DNA from: Neocallimastix lanati (nom. inval.)
Taxonomy: Eukaryota; Neocallimastigomycota; Neocallimastigomycetes; Neocallimastigales; Neocallimastigaceae
Assembly: GCA_016946835.1 (NCBI GenBank)
Contig: JACVTC010000018.1
Coordinates: forward strand, 777,501 to 841,500
Direction of reading: 5' to 3'
DNA: 64,000 nt
Under the pieces are notes generated by a model, which did not search any database, was not told the DNA's origin, and saw nothing but the letters and a program-made list of their open reading frames with translations. Below are positions 49,001 through 58,413 of the stretch, piece by piece. Position 1 is the stretch's first letter; each line of letters opens with the position of its first letter. The translations under genes and the position numbers were made by a program.

Positions 49001-50858
49001 TTTTAGATTTTAAAAACAAAGTCCATCCATAGCGTGAATAGTCATCGAGGATTGTAAAAAGATATTTGTTACCATAAAGTGATTCAGGAAGAGGACCAAC
49101 CAAGTCCATGTGAAGTAATTCAAATATATGTTTCGACTTATTTGTTGCTTGCTTATATGGTTTATTTTTAAGTTTTGAATTCATACAAATTGGGCATTGA
49201 TTAACTGGTGTATTAAGTTTTAATAATTTGTTTTTAATATGACTAATATCAAAATGACATAATCTTCTATGCCATAAATTTAATCTCTTTACTGCATTTG
49301 GTGTAGTGAAATTTATTTCTAAATTATTATGTTGATTGTTATTATTATTGAGATTTATTTTATTATTGGAAAACCAAATTTTAAATGTATTAGTCTTGGT
49401 TGCAGTGATGTTAACTATTCTTTTATCATTGCTATCGTAAATGATTGCATATGATTTATTATTTGAATTATTAAAAACTATTTTATAATTTTCTTTTAGT
49501 AATTTGCATATGGATATTAAATTTTTATTGATGGCTGGAGAGTAGTATACCTCATTAAGTATTATTTCATTGTTGTTTACATACCCTTTAAATTTTCCTT
49601 TATGGACAGCTGTAATTATTTGTCCATTAGCTAGATTAATTTCTTCATTACATTTTTTTATGTCTATTAGAAGATTAAGATTGCTTGTGATATTGATTGA
49701 AGCACCGGAGTCCAAAATCCAACATGAAAGAAAGTTTTTGTCACTATCTTCATTTAAAAATTCTTTTTCAACGTTACAGTAATTTAATTCAATATTATTT
49801 TCTGTATTATAATCTTTAGTAAAGGCATCTGCGTATATTGTGTCATAATTACTTGAAGAGGCATCATTAGTGTTCACATAATTAATATCGTTTTGAAATT
49901 TTCTTTTGTTTTTAGTTCTTTTATTAAATTTATTTTTGTTTTGATTTTTATATAAATTATTTTTTCTGAATTTACATTCATAGAAGTAATGTCCTCTTCT
50001 TCCACAATAGTTGCATCTTCCACTACTCCTTTTGAGACTTTTTCTTTTACCTTTAGTTCTATTATTGTTTCGATAATTCTTACTCTTTCTTGTTTCAGCA
50101 TTGAAGAGAACATTATTGTTATTTTCCTGAATTGAATTTTTTTTTTTTAAATTAGATAAAACGATATTAGGGATGATTTCCTTAACATAGGAGCAGCATG
50201 ATTCCCAACTCTTATGTTGAAAGACGTTTATCCACCTTAGATCTTCAGGTAAGCATCTATTTAGAATGCCGATTTTTGTATTTATACTAAGGTCATTGTC
50301 AATTTTCTCAAGTTCGTCTATTAAATTTTGCAAATTGGCAATGAATATATTTATATCGGTCTTGGTGTCAAACTTCATTGTTTCAATTTTGTTTTGGATT
50401 TCGATTTTTCTTCTTTCCTTGCTTTTGGTTAACGATTCTTGGAAGATGTTCCAAATTTGAAAAGCGGTCTTTTCATTTCCATTTATTAGTTTTTGTGTTT
50501 GCTCTCCAAGCTCATTTATGATAATCCATTTTGCCGTGATGTCGTTAGTTATATCAATGTTTTTAGTGTTCTTTTCATAAACTAACGAACTATCAAATTG
50601 ATCCTCCGGGTAATCTGTTAATTCTTCTCTTATATCTCTCTTTCTTAACTTCTTTACAATTGGATGAAGAACATATTTGGTTAATTTATTTATTGTTAGC
50701 AAATACAGAATTTTTCTTCTCCAACCAGGGTAGTTTTCTGTATTTAGTTCAGTAATTTGGTTGAAATTTTCGGAATAATTAAAGGTTATTCCGTTATGTG
50801 TAATATCTTCTCCGGTGAGGTTGATAACTTGTTCTTGGTTTCTTCTTCTTCCAGCCAT
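46044..50858 (-). CDS. Gag-pol polyprotein of Copia B (1604 aa)
   Basis: Single frame. Approximate order: gag (residues 1-270, TFNYSENFNQITEL near the start), zinc knuckle CNYCGRRGHYFYEC (about 280), protease WILDSGASINIT (about 380), GAG-pre-integrase LNLWHRRLCHF and CPICMNSKLKNK, integrase with HMDLVGP (about 584), RTDNGTEF (about 646) and QQNGRVERFNGT (about 680). Then an Asn-rich low-complexity linker (about 885-1045), reverse transcriptase with KARLVARGFTQ and YVDDIL (about 1293), and RNase H with DADFAGD and STSTAESEYYSL. Gag and pol share one frame with no visible frameshift or stop between them, as in Copia elements that regulate the gag:pol ratio by other means. All catalytic signatures appear present. 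Confidence 0.95.
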   Translation of the reverse strand: MAGRRRNQEQVINLTGEDITHNGITFNYSENFNQITELNTENYPGWRRKILYLLTINKLTKYVLHPIVKKLRKRDIREELTDYPEDQFDSSLVYEKNTKNIDITNDITAKWIIINELGEQTQKLINGNEKTAFQIWNIFQESLTKSKERRKIEIQNKIETMKFDTKTDINIFIANLQNLIDELEKIDNDLSINTKIGILNRCLPEDLRWINVFQHKSWESCCSYVKEIIPNIVLSNLKKKNSIQENNNNVLFNAETRKSKNYRNNNRTKGKRKSLKRSSGRCNYCGRRGHYFYECKFRKNNLYKNQNKNKFNKRTKNKRKFQNDINYVNTNDASSSNYDTIYADAFTKDYNTENNIELNYCNVEKEFLNEDSDKNFLSCWILDSGASINITSNLNLLIDIKKCNEEINLANGQIITAVHKGKFKGYVNNNEIILNEVYYSPAINKNLISICKLLKENYKIVFNNSNNKSYAIIYDSNDKRIVNITATKTNTFKIWFSNNKINLNNNNNQHNNLEINFTTPNAVKRLNLWHRRLCHFDISHIKNKLLKLNTPVNQCPICMNSKLKNKPYKQATNKSKHIFELLHMDLVGPLPESLYGNKYLFTILDDYSRYGWTLFLKSKSDTFNSFYNWFLSIKNKYNTRIIYIRTDNGTEFCNNNFNLFFKSYGIKHQLTIPYNPQQNGRVERFNGTLINSAKAMLNDSKLSHQFWEDATSTANYIHNRIPHKGINMKIPYEIINKTKVNYSNIKVFGCKVYFFIPKVFRSKFDNNTKPGIFLLYSENPSAYKILDITTNKIILSRSVAFFESNPGNSYLKECSPEFSNFIPDHEIRGNNTYNTYYNKNTYDTNTYNINHNIQQRLNKIDYPGSKEFFNSKNILNNSPILNNSNIQNIYEDIINKNNPKNKRKYNKKQRNNNYSNNNSNNNNENINNNNHNNNFINNNTNNNNNINNNNINNNDITNNNFINNNNINNNNNNNTNNSNNNNTNNTNNKIRINNNNIENNNNSQNIEDNNNKINDNTVNKTINTNNNIESSRVNDNTIINKNYIQRNGNEIINTLLTNNNSFKLNNIETNNKKRTMNIINESNNKRRKTTNTLREPENYKDIQNLIDRKEWINAVNEELSNMKNLNVFNTIKYIPKNANVISSRWIFKYKRNANGEITKRKARLVARGFTQELGIDFHDTFAPTLKHDSIRILTSIAAQNNFNIEQIDINAAYLNAKLSENIYMKPPEGHPDFNRKYWKLNKAIYGLKQSGREWNKEINKFLTKIGLRRMVSEPCIYVKNGKNKNILCIVGIYVDDILIAGKDNEIKIIKEYFKRKYKIKEIGDVDFVIGIKFVKHKNGYFMHQRRYIVEVLEKFNMNNEKPLRNTKPITDDKLKNIKFNQTTYRSAIGNLLYIAICTRPDILFSVSKAARKSNNPNMEDWNNVVRILRYLKGTTSYGINYTRKLGIEAFVDADFAGDTETRRSTTGFLVNMGNAPTSWCSKLQHCVSTSTAESEYYSLSECGKHCIWYLNLMKELYYNIKCIKIKIDNKAAIFNSKNQSINPKTKHIDIRIHYIREIINKNFIKLEYIQSQNNLADGFTKYLNNTLMEKFRNSLLYKIEDLKF

Positions 50859-51365
50859 TTCGAATACTTTTGAAATTTAAAATTTTTATTATTGTTTTAA
50901 ATTAATTATATATTTTTTTAAAATCTCAATTAATAAAAATATATTAGTAGTTTTAAAAAAAAAATATTATAATATTTAATTCTGTTAATTTTTATTAATT
51001 TATTAGTATTAATTTGTTATATTAAAAATTCTCATTTTAATTTTTACTTAAATTTGATTTCATTAATTTGTTACTATTTTTATCTCATTTAGTATTGTAA
51101 TACCAAACTTTAATAAATAAGGCATTTATATTATTTAATTTATTATTAATTTTGATTAAATAAAAGGTGATTATTATTTGATTAGATTTTTTATTTTTTA
51201 TTCATTGATTAGTTTTATAATTTCATTTTAATATATTTGATATATTATATAATGTGATTTATTCAAAATTTTATTTAATACATATAATTAGTTTTTTTAT
51301 TATTATTTTAATTTATTTATATTTTTTTTATATTAATAATATTTTAGTTTCAAATTTATCTAAAT

Positions 51366-51662
51366 ACCATCAGTTGACTATTTATTTCTCATCTTGATGA
51401 TATTAGATTTAATTTAATTTAATATTAGTATCATCAGTTGACTATTTATTTCTCATCTTGATGATACTGTGTTTATTTTATTTTTAATATTAATATCATC
51501 AGTTGACAATGAATTTTTCATCTTGATGATATCATTTTTATTTTATTTTAATATTAATATCATCAGTTGACAATAAATTTTTCATCTTGATGATATCATT
51601 TTTATTTTATTTTAATATTAATATCATCAGTTGACAATAAATTTTTCATCTTGATGATATTA
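51366..51662 (-). repeat. Leader hairpin array of Copia B (five units of about 62 bp)
   Basis: Five tandem units, each with atcatcagttgac at one side and catcttgatgat at the other, so that ATCATC pairs with GATGAT around a loop of about 25 bases. The last three units are nearly identical and the first two more diverged. Lies between the primer site and gag. Confidence 0.9.
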
Positions 51663-51861
51663 ATTTTATTATTTAACAATTTAATTATAATTTTATTTAT
51701 TGTTGATTAAAAAAAATATCTTTATTTCTTATGGATTTGATTCGGTAATAAATAAAATACAATAAATAGTAAAAATAATAATTTATTAGTTCTTTGGTTT
51801 TATTGAAAGGTAAAAATAGAAAAATTTAATTTATATTATAACTTAACTTTATTTTAATTCA

Positions 51862-51891
51862 AACTCAATTAGTAGATTGAGACTCTTAATC
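51862..51891 (-). promoter_or_regulatory. Primer-binding site of Copia B (tRNA-Lys(CUU) 5' half)
   Basis: The + strand reads aactcaattagtagattgag followed by actcttaatc up to the LTR border, matching the D-arm to anticodon-loop stretch of tRNA-Lys(CUU). Confidence 0.75.
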
Positions 51892-52085
51892 TTTTAGACA
51901 CATTAATGTTTATAATAGTTTAATTTATTTATATTATAGATATTTTATTATTTATTAATATATATTTTATAAAAATAGAACTAAAGAAAAACATATTCAT
52001 TTAGAAAGCTTTTATACATGAATATTATTTATTAAACTAATTGATTGGTTAATATAAAATGAAGTATAATAAATATATTTTAACA
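51892..52085 (-). repeat. 5' LTR of Copia B
   Basis: 194 bp; see 45777-45979. Only 125 bases separate it from the 5' LTR of Copia C, which points the other way. Confidence 0.9.
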
Positions 52086-52210
52086 AGTATAATAAAAATA
52101 AAAAACATAAAATAATAAAATAAAATTTTAATTCAATTAAAATTTCAATTTAAAAAATAAAAAAAAAATAATAGTCATAAAAATTAATAATTATAATTTT
52201 ATAATAATTA

Positions 52211-52449
52211 TGTTAGAATATAAAAAAATAAATACTTAATAATGACTTTAATATATTTTACCCAATCAGAATATTATTATATTTAAATAAAATTATAAAA
52301 GAAATAAAATGTAACCTTGTTAAAAATATATACACTTTTGTAATTATAAAAAAATAAAGATAAATAAAATTAAATATTAAGTATTATATATAAAATGTTA
52401 TTCTAAAAATATATCTAATTTTCTCAATATTTGTTTTTGGTGTTTAATA
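52211..52449 (+). repeat. 5' LTR of Copia C
   Basis: 239 bp, identical by eye to 58414-58652; its right limit is set by the start of the primer site (gattaagagtctcag) and by the target duplication on the other copy. Confidence 0.95.
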
Positions 52450-52483
52450 GATTAAGAGTCTCAGTCTACAACTGAGCTTAACC
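52450..52483 (+). promoter_or_regulatory. Primer-binding site of Copia C (tRNA-Lys(CUU) 5' half)
   Basis: gattaagagtctcagtctac then aactgagcttaacc. The reverse complement follows a tRNA-Lys(CUU) from the D-arm (agctcag) to the anticodon loop (ctcttaa); the best match of the four elements. Confidence 0.8.
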
Positions 52484-52703
52484 ATAAGTTAAGTTATAAT
52501 TTACATAATTAATATATAAATATATTCATTTTATAAATAAATTGAACTAACGCTTTCTTATTTTTAATATTAAAAATCATTTTTATATTTATCAATAATA
52601 ACATCTAATTTTGAATTATCAAAGAAATAATTTAATTAATTATGAATCTACATAATTAACTTTGTTATCTTCATAATAATTAAATCAAAATATATTATCA
52701 AAA

Positions 52704-52708
<5 letters not shown>

Positions 52709-52750
<42 letters not shown>
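52709..52750. repeat. Poly-A tract in Copia C leader
   Basis: About 42 A residues followed by (aaat)n; a second run of about 23 A lies at 52940-52963. Confidence 0.9.
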
Positions 52751-52752
<2 letters not shown>

Positions 52753-52837
52753 AATAAATAAATAAATTAATGAAGGATTAATACAATTTAATAATATCAC
52801 TATTTATTCATTGTATATAAAAATATACGTATATATT

Positions 52838-52939
52838 ATAGTCAGTCAAATTATAATTCGAACTGAAAAAAATAATATAGTCAGTCAATTATAATTTGAA
52901 CTGAAAATTAGTATTATCAATAAAATTTTATATTGAAAT

Positions 52940-52970
<31 letters not shown>

Positions 52971-53168
52971 TAAAATAAAATAATAAAATAGTCAGTCAAT
53001 TATAATTTGAACTGAAAATCATATGGTCAGTCAAATAATTAATTTGAACTGTAAAAATAGTATAGTCAGTCAAATAATTAATTTGAACTGAAAATCATAT
53101 GGTCAGTCAAATAATTAATTTGAACTGAAAATCATATGGTCAGTCAAATAATTAATTTGAACTGAAAA
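52838..53168 (+). repeat. Leader hairpin array of Copia C (seven units)
   Basis: Seven units of the type gtcagtcaaataattaattt followed by gaactg: CAGTCAAAT pairs with ATTTGAACTG with one bulge. Units start near 52841, 52881, 52989, 53025, 53063, 53101 and 53138. A poly-A tract splits units 2 and 3. Confidence 0.9.
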
Positions 53169-53692
53169 TATTATTGTCAATTATTAACAATAAAATTAAA
53201 AAAAAAAAAACATATATATTTTTAATTCCAATATTAATAAATGTAAATCAAGTATAAATACCTTTTTCAAACATAAAAAACCAATAATATAAATGTTTAA
53301 TTAAATTAATTTCAAATAGCATAATGAAAAATATTACATTAAAAAATAAGATAAAAATAGAAACCAATCATAATTCTGAATTATATTATTTTATAATTTT
53401 TTATTAAGTAATAAATATAACTTAACCAATTATCAAAAAATATATATTATTAAAGTTCATTATAAATTATCAAGGAAATATTAAACAATATATATTTCAA
53501 TTTACATTTATTTAATGAAAATAGAATAAGGTTTTAATCAATATATTGAATATGTATAAATAAACAATCCAGACATACAACATATCCCTCATCAATTATT
53601 CTTTAAAATTTTAAAAAAAAAAAAAAAAATATTCGCATAATATAAAATATTAATAAATTATTAAAAAATAAATTAATTTAAAATTCTCCACA

Positions 53693-56600
53693 ATGGTTAA
53701 CACAAGAAGAAACAATAGAAATGAAGTAATTACCATTGAAGAACCCATTGACATCAGGCCAACAATTAAATTTAACTACTCTGAAAATTTTAACAGAGTA
53801 GTTGAATTAAATACTGAAAACTATAATAGATGGAGAACCAAAATCCTTCATCTATTATCAATTAACAACCTAGTTGGCTATATCACCAAAGAAAAAGTTA
53901 AGAAATTAAGGAAGAGAGATATACAAGATGACCTATCTAAGTATATCGAAGATGAATTTGATGACACATTGGTGTATGACAAAAGCACCAATGTAGTTGA
54001 TATCAATAACGATATCACAACAAAATGGATCGTCCTAAACAGTATTGGAGAAAAAACACAAGACATTGTGCAAGGATCAAATAAAACCGCCTTTGAATTG
54101 TGGAAGATTCTAAAAAGATCTTTTACCAAAAACATCAACACGCGTAAATTAGAACTTAAAACCAAACTCGATAATTTGAAGTATAACCCAGAAGTGGACA
54201 TTAATATATTTATTGCTGAACTACAGAACACACTTGATGAACTCGAGAAAATAGATAATGACATTGAATCAAGTGTTAAAGTAGGCATCCTTAACAGAAG
54301 CCTCCCAGAAGAACTCCGTTGGATTAATGTGTTTCAATTTAAAAATGATTGGAATAAATGCAGTGAATATGTTAAGGATGTATTGCCTGAAATAATCTCT
54401 TCAAACCTAAAAGAATCCTTAACAAATAATCAAAATAATAAAAATATATTTTCAATAGAAAATAATACTAACATTAATACAAATAAGAAAAAACTTACTA
54501 AAATAAAAACATCTACTAAAAAGACCAAAAATGGTAGATGTAATTATTGTGGTAAATGGGGCCATTTCTTTTATGACTGTAAAATTAGAAGAGATGATAA
54601 AAATAATAACAAAAGAAGAAAAATTTTCAAAAGAAGAAGAAATAATTTTAAAAGAAAATTTAATAAACGTAGAAATTATGCAAATTTCATGGGAAAAGAA
54701 AGGTACGATACAAGCTATGCCGATGCTTTTACCAAGGATTACAATTCTCAAGAAAACCTTGATATTAATTTTGCCGAAGTAAATAAACAAAACGAAGAAA
54801 ATAAACAAAAAGAAATGATGTGTTGGATATTGGACTCCGGTGCATCAATAAATATTACTGGTCATTTAAATAAATTACATAATATTCAAAAGTGCAATGA
54901 CAAGGTTTATTTAGCTAATAATCAAGTTATATCAACACAATTTAAAGGAGATCTCATAGGATACATTAATAATCACAAAATAATCATTAAGAATGTTTAT
55001 TACTCACCAAAAATAAATAAAAATTTATTATCAATTGGAAATCTAACACAACAAGGATACAAAATAATTTTCAATAATACTAATAATAAATCATATGCAC
55101 TAATTTATGACGAACACAATCAAAGAATATTATCAATTAAATCGAACCAATCTAATACATTTAAATTTTGGATTTCAACTCAACCATTAAATTTTCAAAA
55201 CAACCAACATAATAATAATTTGGTTGAAATCAATTATACACATTTAAAATCAATTGATAAACTAAATTTATGGCATCGTCGTTTTGCCCATTTTAATATC
55301 AATAGTATCAAAAATAAAATTTTAAAAATCAACGTAAACTCAAAGTGCCCTATTTGTAGTTATTCAAAACTTAAAAATAAGCCCTTCAAATCATCACATA
55401 ATAGAGCCAAAAATATATTTCAACTCATACACATGGATCTTATAGGTCCAATACAAAACTCTATCTATGACAATAAATATATCTTAACCATTTTGGATGA
55501 CCATTCAAGATTTGGGTGGACTCTCTTTATGAAGAGTAAATCAGAATCTTTTTATCACTTCCTTAATTGGTTTAATAAAATAAAAAATCAATTTAACAAA
55601 AGAATTCAATATATCCGTACAGATAATGGTACCGAATTTAACAACAAAAATTTCAAACAATTTTGCATTGACTTTGGAATACAACATCAATTTACTGTTC
55701 CCTACCACCCACAACAAAATGGTAGGATTGAACGATTCAACGGCACTATAATCAATTCTGCAAAGTCAATGTTAAATGACGCAAAACTTAGCTTACAATT
55801 TTGGGAAGACGCCGTCTCTACTTCGAACTACATTCATAATCGAATCCCTCATAAAGGGATAAATAATAAAATTCCATATGAACTTTTAACCAATAACAAA
55901 GTTGATTATTCAAACATACGTGTCTTCGGATGTAAAGTTTTTTATTACGTTCCAAAACTATTCCGTACCAAATTTCAAAATAACTCATCTCCTGGCATAT
56001 TCTTGGGGTATGTTGATAATCCCACAGCATACAAAATTCTTGATATAACAAATAATAAAATTATAATTTCACGAAACGTTGAATTCTTTGAATTTACACC
56101 AGGAAATTCACATTTATCTCATTGCAATAATGACATCTCAAATTTTATTCCCAATAATATAATAAGGAGGAATGATAATACCTACTTTTATGATAACACG
56201 TATGATATAAACCATGGCAAAGACTTTAATAATACTAACAATAATAATCCGTATTATCAATATAATAACAATAACTCAAATAATATTCAAATATTAGACA
56301 ATAATACTCAAATAAATGAAAATAATATACCAAGTAAAAACATTCAAATAAAAAATAAAAGAACATATAACAAAAGAAAAAACAACAATAATAACAACAC
56401 CAAAAATATTAATAATAATCAAAACAAAGATTATAATAATAATATAGAATCTCAAGATAATAACATTAACAACAACGACAATAATAATAACAATAACACA
56501 AGTAACAATAAAATTAATAACAACGATAACACAAACAGCAACAACAACACTACCAACAGCAATAATAACAAAATAAATAATAATATTAATGAAAACGACA

Positions 56601-58360
56601 ATATGATCACTGTCAGTAATAAAAACAATCATAATAATTCAAATATAGACAGATATAATTCAAACAATAATAACGATAACAACAATGAACAACGAATCAT
56701 TAATAACTTAACGAATAACAAATTATTTAACATAGAATCTTCCATATATTTAGGAAAAAGAAATAGAAATGAAAACTTCATATTAAATTCAAATAACAAA
56801 AAACAAAAATCATTAAAAGAATTACGCGAACCAAATAATTATGATGATATCTTTAATTTAAATGATAAAAATGAATGGTTAAAATCAGTCGATAATGAAC
56901 TCGACAATATGAGAAATCTAAAAGTATATGAAACAATTGATAAAATACCTAAGAACGCAAACTTAATATCATCAAGATGGATATTCAAATTCAAACGAAA
57001 CTCAAATGGAGAAATAATCAAAAGAAAATCAAGATTAGTAGCAAAGGGATTTACGCAAGAATACGGCATAGATTATAAAGAAACCTTTGCACCTACCTTA
57101 AAACAGGATTCAATAAGAATCTTTACAGCAATTGCCACTCAGAACAATTTTGAAATAAACCAAATAGATATAACTGCCGCCTATTTAAATGCTGAATTAA
57201 ATGAAGATTTGTATATGAAACCTCCTAAAGGACATGAAGATTACAATAAGAAATTTTGGAAATTGAAGAAGGCAATATATGGACTGAAACAAAGTGGTGC
57301 CAAGTGGAATGATAAATTAAACGGCTATCTAATAAAAATTGGATATAAAAGACTTATAAGTGAACCTTGTCTGTACGTTAAATTTAATAAAGGAAAACTT
57401 TTAAGTATGTTAGCTATATATGTGGATGATATTCTAATATCAGGATCAAAGAAAACAATAGAAAGTGTAAAATTATTAATTGAGAAAAAGTTCAAAATGA
57501 AAGATATAGGTAATGTTGATTATATTATTGGAATAAAATTTATAAAACATAAAAATGGTTACTTTTTACATCAACACAGATATATAGATGAATTACTTTC
57601 TAAGTTTAATATGAAAAATTGTACACCTCTTAGAATTATGACTCCAATTGAAAATGAAGATCTTAGGAAGGTAAAAGTAGATGAAACAAAATATAGAAGC
57701 ATAATAGGAAATTTATTATATCTCAGTATATGTACAAGACCCGACATTATCTTCTCAGTATCAAAAGCAGCTAGAAGGGCAAAGGAACCAAATATGGAAG
57801 ACTGGAATAACGTAATGAGAATATTAAGATATTTAAAAGGAACTAAAAAATATGGAATAAATTTCACAAATAATCCGAATGTTAAAGCGTATGTCGATTC
57901 GGATTACGGAGGTGACTTGGAAACTAGACGTTCAACAACAGGATTCTTAATAACATTTGGCGGTGCACCAACAAGCTGGTGTTCAAAGTTACAAAAATCA
58001 ATATCGACTTCAACAGCCGAGTCCGAATATTACAGTCTTAGTGAATGCGGTAAACAATGTATATGGTACTTAAATTTATTCGAAGAATTGAACTTAAATA
58101 TTAAAAATATTGAAGTAAATGTTGACAATAAAGCAGCTATTTATAACGCTACAAATCAAACTATCAACCCAAAAACTAAACATGTAGACATTAGGGTCCA
58201 TTACATAAGAGAAATAGTCAAAGAAAATAAAATCTATCTTAAATATATAAAATCTGAAAACAATCTCGCTGATGGGTTTACGAAGTATTTAAATGGGACA
58301 TTAATGGATAAATTTAGAAATTCCTTATTAACAAAAATTGATGATTTATATTTTATTTGA
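53693..58360 (+). CDS. Gag-pol polyprotein of Copia C (1555 aa)
   Basis: Single frame with the same architecture as Copia B: gag (IKFNYSENFNRVVEL), zinc knuckle CNYCGKWGHFFYDC near residue 283, protease WILDSGASINIT near 378, GAG-pre-integrase LNLWHRRFAHF and CPICSYSKLKNK, integrase HMDLIGP / RTDNGTEF / QQNGRIERFNGT (about 580-690), then an Asn-rich linker (about 850-1010). Reverse transcriptase follows with SRLVAKGFTQ and YVDDIL near 1243, and RNase H with VDSDYGGD and STSTAESEYYSL. In-frame gag-pol without interruption. The ATG at 53693 follows the leader closely and matches the gag starts of the other elements. Confidence 0.96.
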   Translation: MVNTRRNNRNEVITIEEPIDIRPTIKFNYSENFNRVVELNTENYNRWRTKILHLLSINNLVGYITKEKVKKLRKRDIQDDLSKYIEDEFDDTLVYDKSTNVVDINNDITTKWIVLNSIGEKTQDIVQGSNKTAFELWKILKRSFTKNINTRKLELKTKLDNLKYNPEVDINIFIAELQNTLDELEKIDNDIESSVKVGILNRSLPEELRWINVFQFKNDWNKCSEYVKDVLPEIISSNLKESLTNNQNNKNIFSIENNTNINTNKKKLTKIKTSTKKTKNGRCNYCGKWGHFFYDCKIRRDDKNNNKRRKIFKRRRNNFKRKFNKRRNYANFMGKERYDTSYADAFTKDYNSQENLDINFAEVNKQNEENKQKEMMCWILDSGASINITGHLNKLHNIQKCNDKVYLANNQVISTQFKGDLIGYINNHKIIIKNVYYSPKINKNLLSIGNLTQQGYKIIFNNTNNKSYALIYDEHNQRILSIKSNQSNTFKFWISTQPLNFQNNQHNNNLVEINYTHLKSIDKLNLWHRRFAHFNINSIKNKILKINVNSKCPICSYSKLKNKPFKSSHNRAKNIFQLIHMDLIGPIQNSIYDNKYILTILDDHSRFGWTLFMKSKSESFYHFLNWFNKIKNQFNKRIQYIRTDNGTEFNNKNFKQFCIDFGIQHQFTVPYHPQQNGRIERFNGTIINSAKSMLNDAKLSLQFWEDAVSTSNYIHNRIPHKGINNKIPYELLTNNKVDYSNIRVFGCKVFYYVPKLFRTKFQNNSSPGIFLGYVDNPTAYKILDITNNKIIISRNVEFFEFTPGNSHLSHCNNDISNFIPNNIIRRNDNTYFYDNTYDINHGKDFNNTNNNNPYYQYNNNNSNNIQILDNNTQINENNIPSKNIQIKNKRTYNKRKNNNNNNTKNINNNQNKDYNNNIESQDNNINNNDNNNNNNTSNNKINNNDNTNSNNNTTNSNNNKINNNINENDNMITVSNKNNHNNSNIDRYNSNNNNDNNNEQRIINNLTNNKLFNIESSIYLGKRNRNENFILNSNNKKQKSLKELREPNNYDDIFNLNDKNEWLKSVDNELDNMRNLKVYETIDKIPKNANLISSRWIFKFKRNSNGEIIKRKSRLVAKGFTQEYGIDYKETFAPTLKQDSIRIFTAIATQNNFEINQIDITAAYLNAELNEDLYMKPPKGHEDYNKKFWKLKKAIYGLKQSGAKWNDKLNGYLIKIGYKRLISEPCLYVKFNKGKLLSMLAIYVDDILISGSKKTIESVKLLIEKKFKMKDIGNVDYIIGIKFIKHKNGYFLHQHRYIDELLSKFNMKNCTPLRIMTPIENEDLRKVKVDETKYRSIIGNLLYLSICTRPDIIFSVSKAARRAKEPNMEDWNNVMRILRYLKGTKKYGINFTNNPNVKAYVDSDYGGDLETRRSTTGFLITFGGAPTSWCSKLQKSISTSTAESEYYSLSECGKQCIWYLNLFEELNLNIKNIEVNVDNKAAIYNATNQTINPKTKHVDIRVHYIREIVKENKIYLKYIKSENNLADGFTKYLNGTLMDKFRNSLLTKIDDLYFI

Positions 58361-58413
58361 AATAATATAAATTTAAAATATGACATTTTAGGAAAGTCAT
58401 ATTTTAGGAGGAA

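Larger units (their letters stand above)
45777..52085 (-). mobile_element. Ty1/Copia LTR retrotransposon B, coding frame looks whole
   Basis: LTRs 51892-52085 (5', 194 bp) and 45777-45979 (3', 203 bp) start TGTTAA and end with tctaaaa in element sense. They differ by a roughly 10-bp indel and about half a dozen substitutions. Purine tract gaggaggag before the 3' LTR; tRNA-Lys-type primer site after the 5' LTR; leader with five hairpin repeats; a single gag-pol frame. No matching target duplication is visible (aacct against agtat). Older than Copia A and C by LTR divergence, yet the frame is uninterrupted. Confidence 0.95.

Noticed and set aside
51366-51662. CRISPR-like array
   Set aside because: Regular repeats, but the intervening segments are themselves repeated, the host is eukaryotic, and the position is a retroelement leader.
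54452-54808. Minus-strand frames across Copia C (also near 53878, 55818, 56294, 56839 and 57571)
   Set aside because: All lie antisense to the well supported gag-pol frame and show no independent domain.
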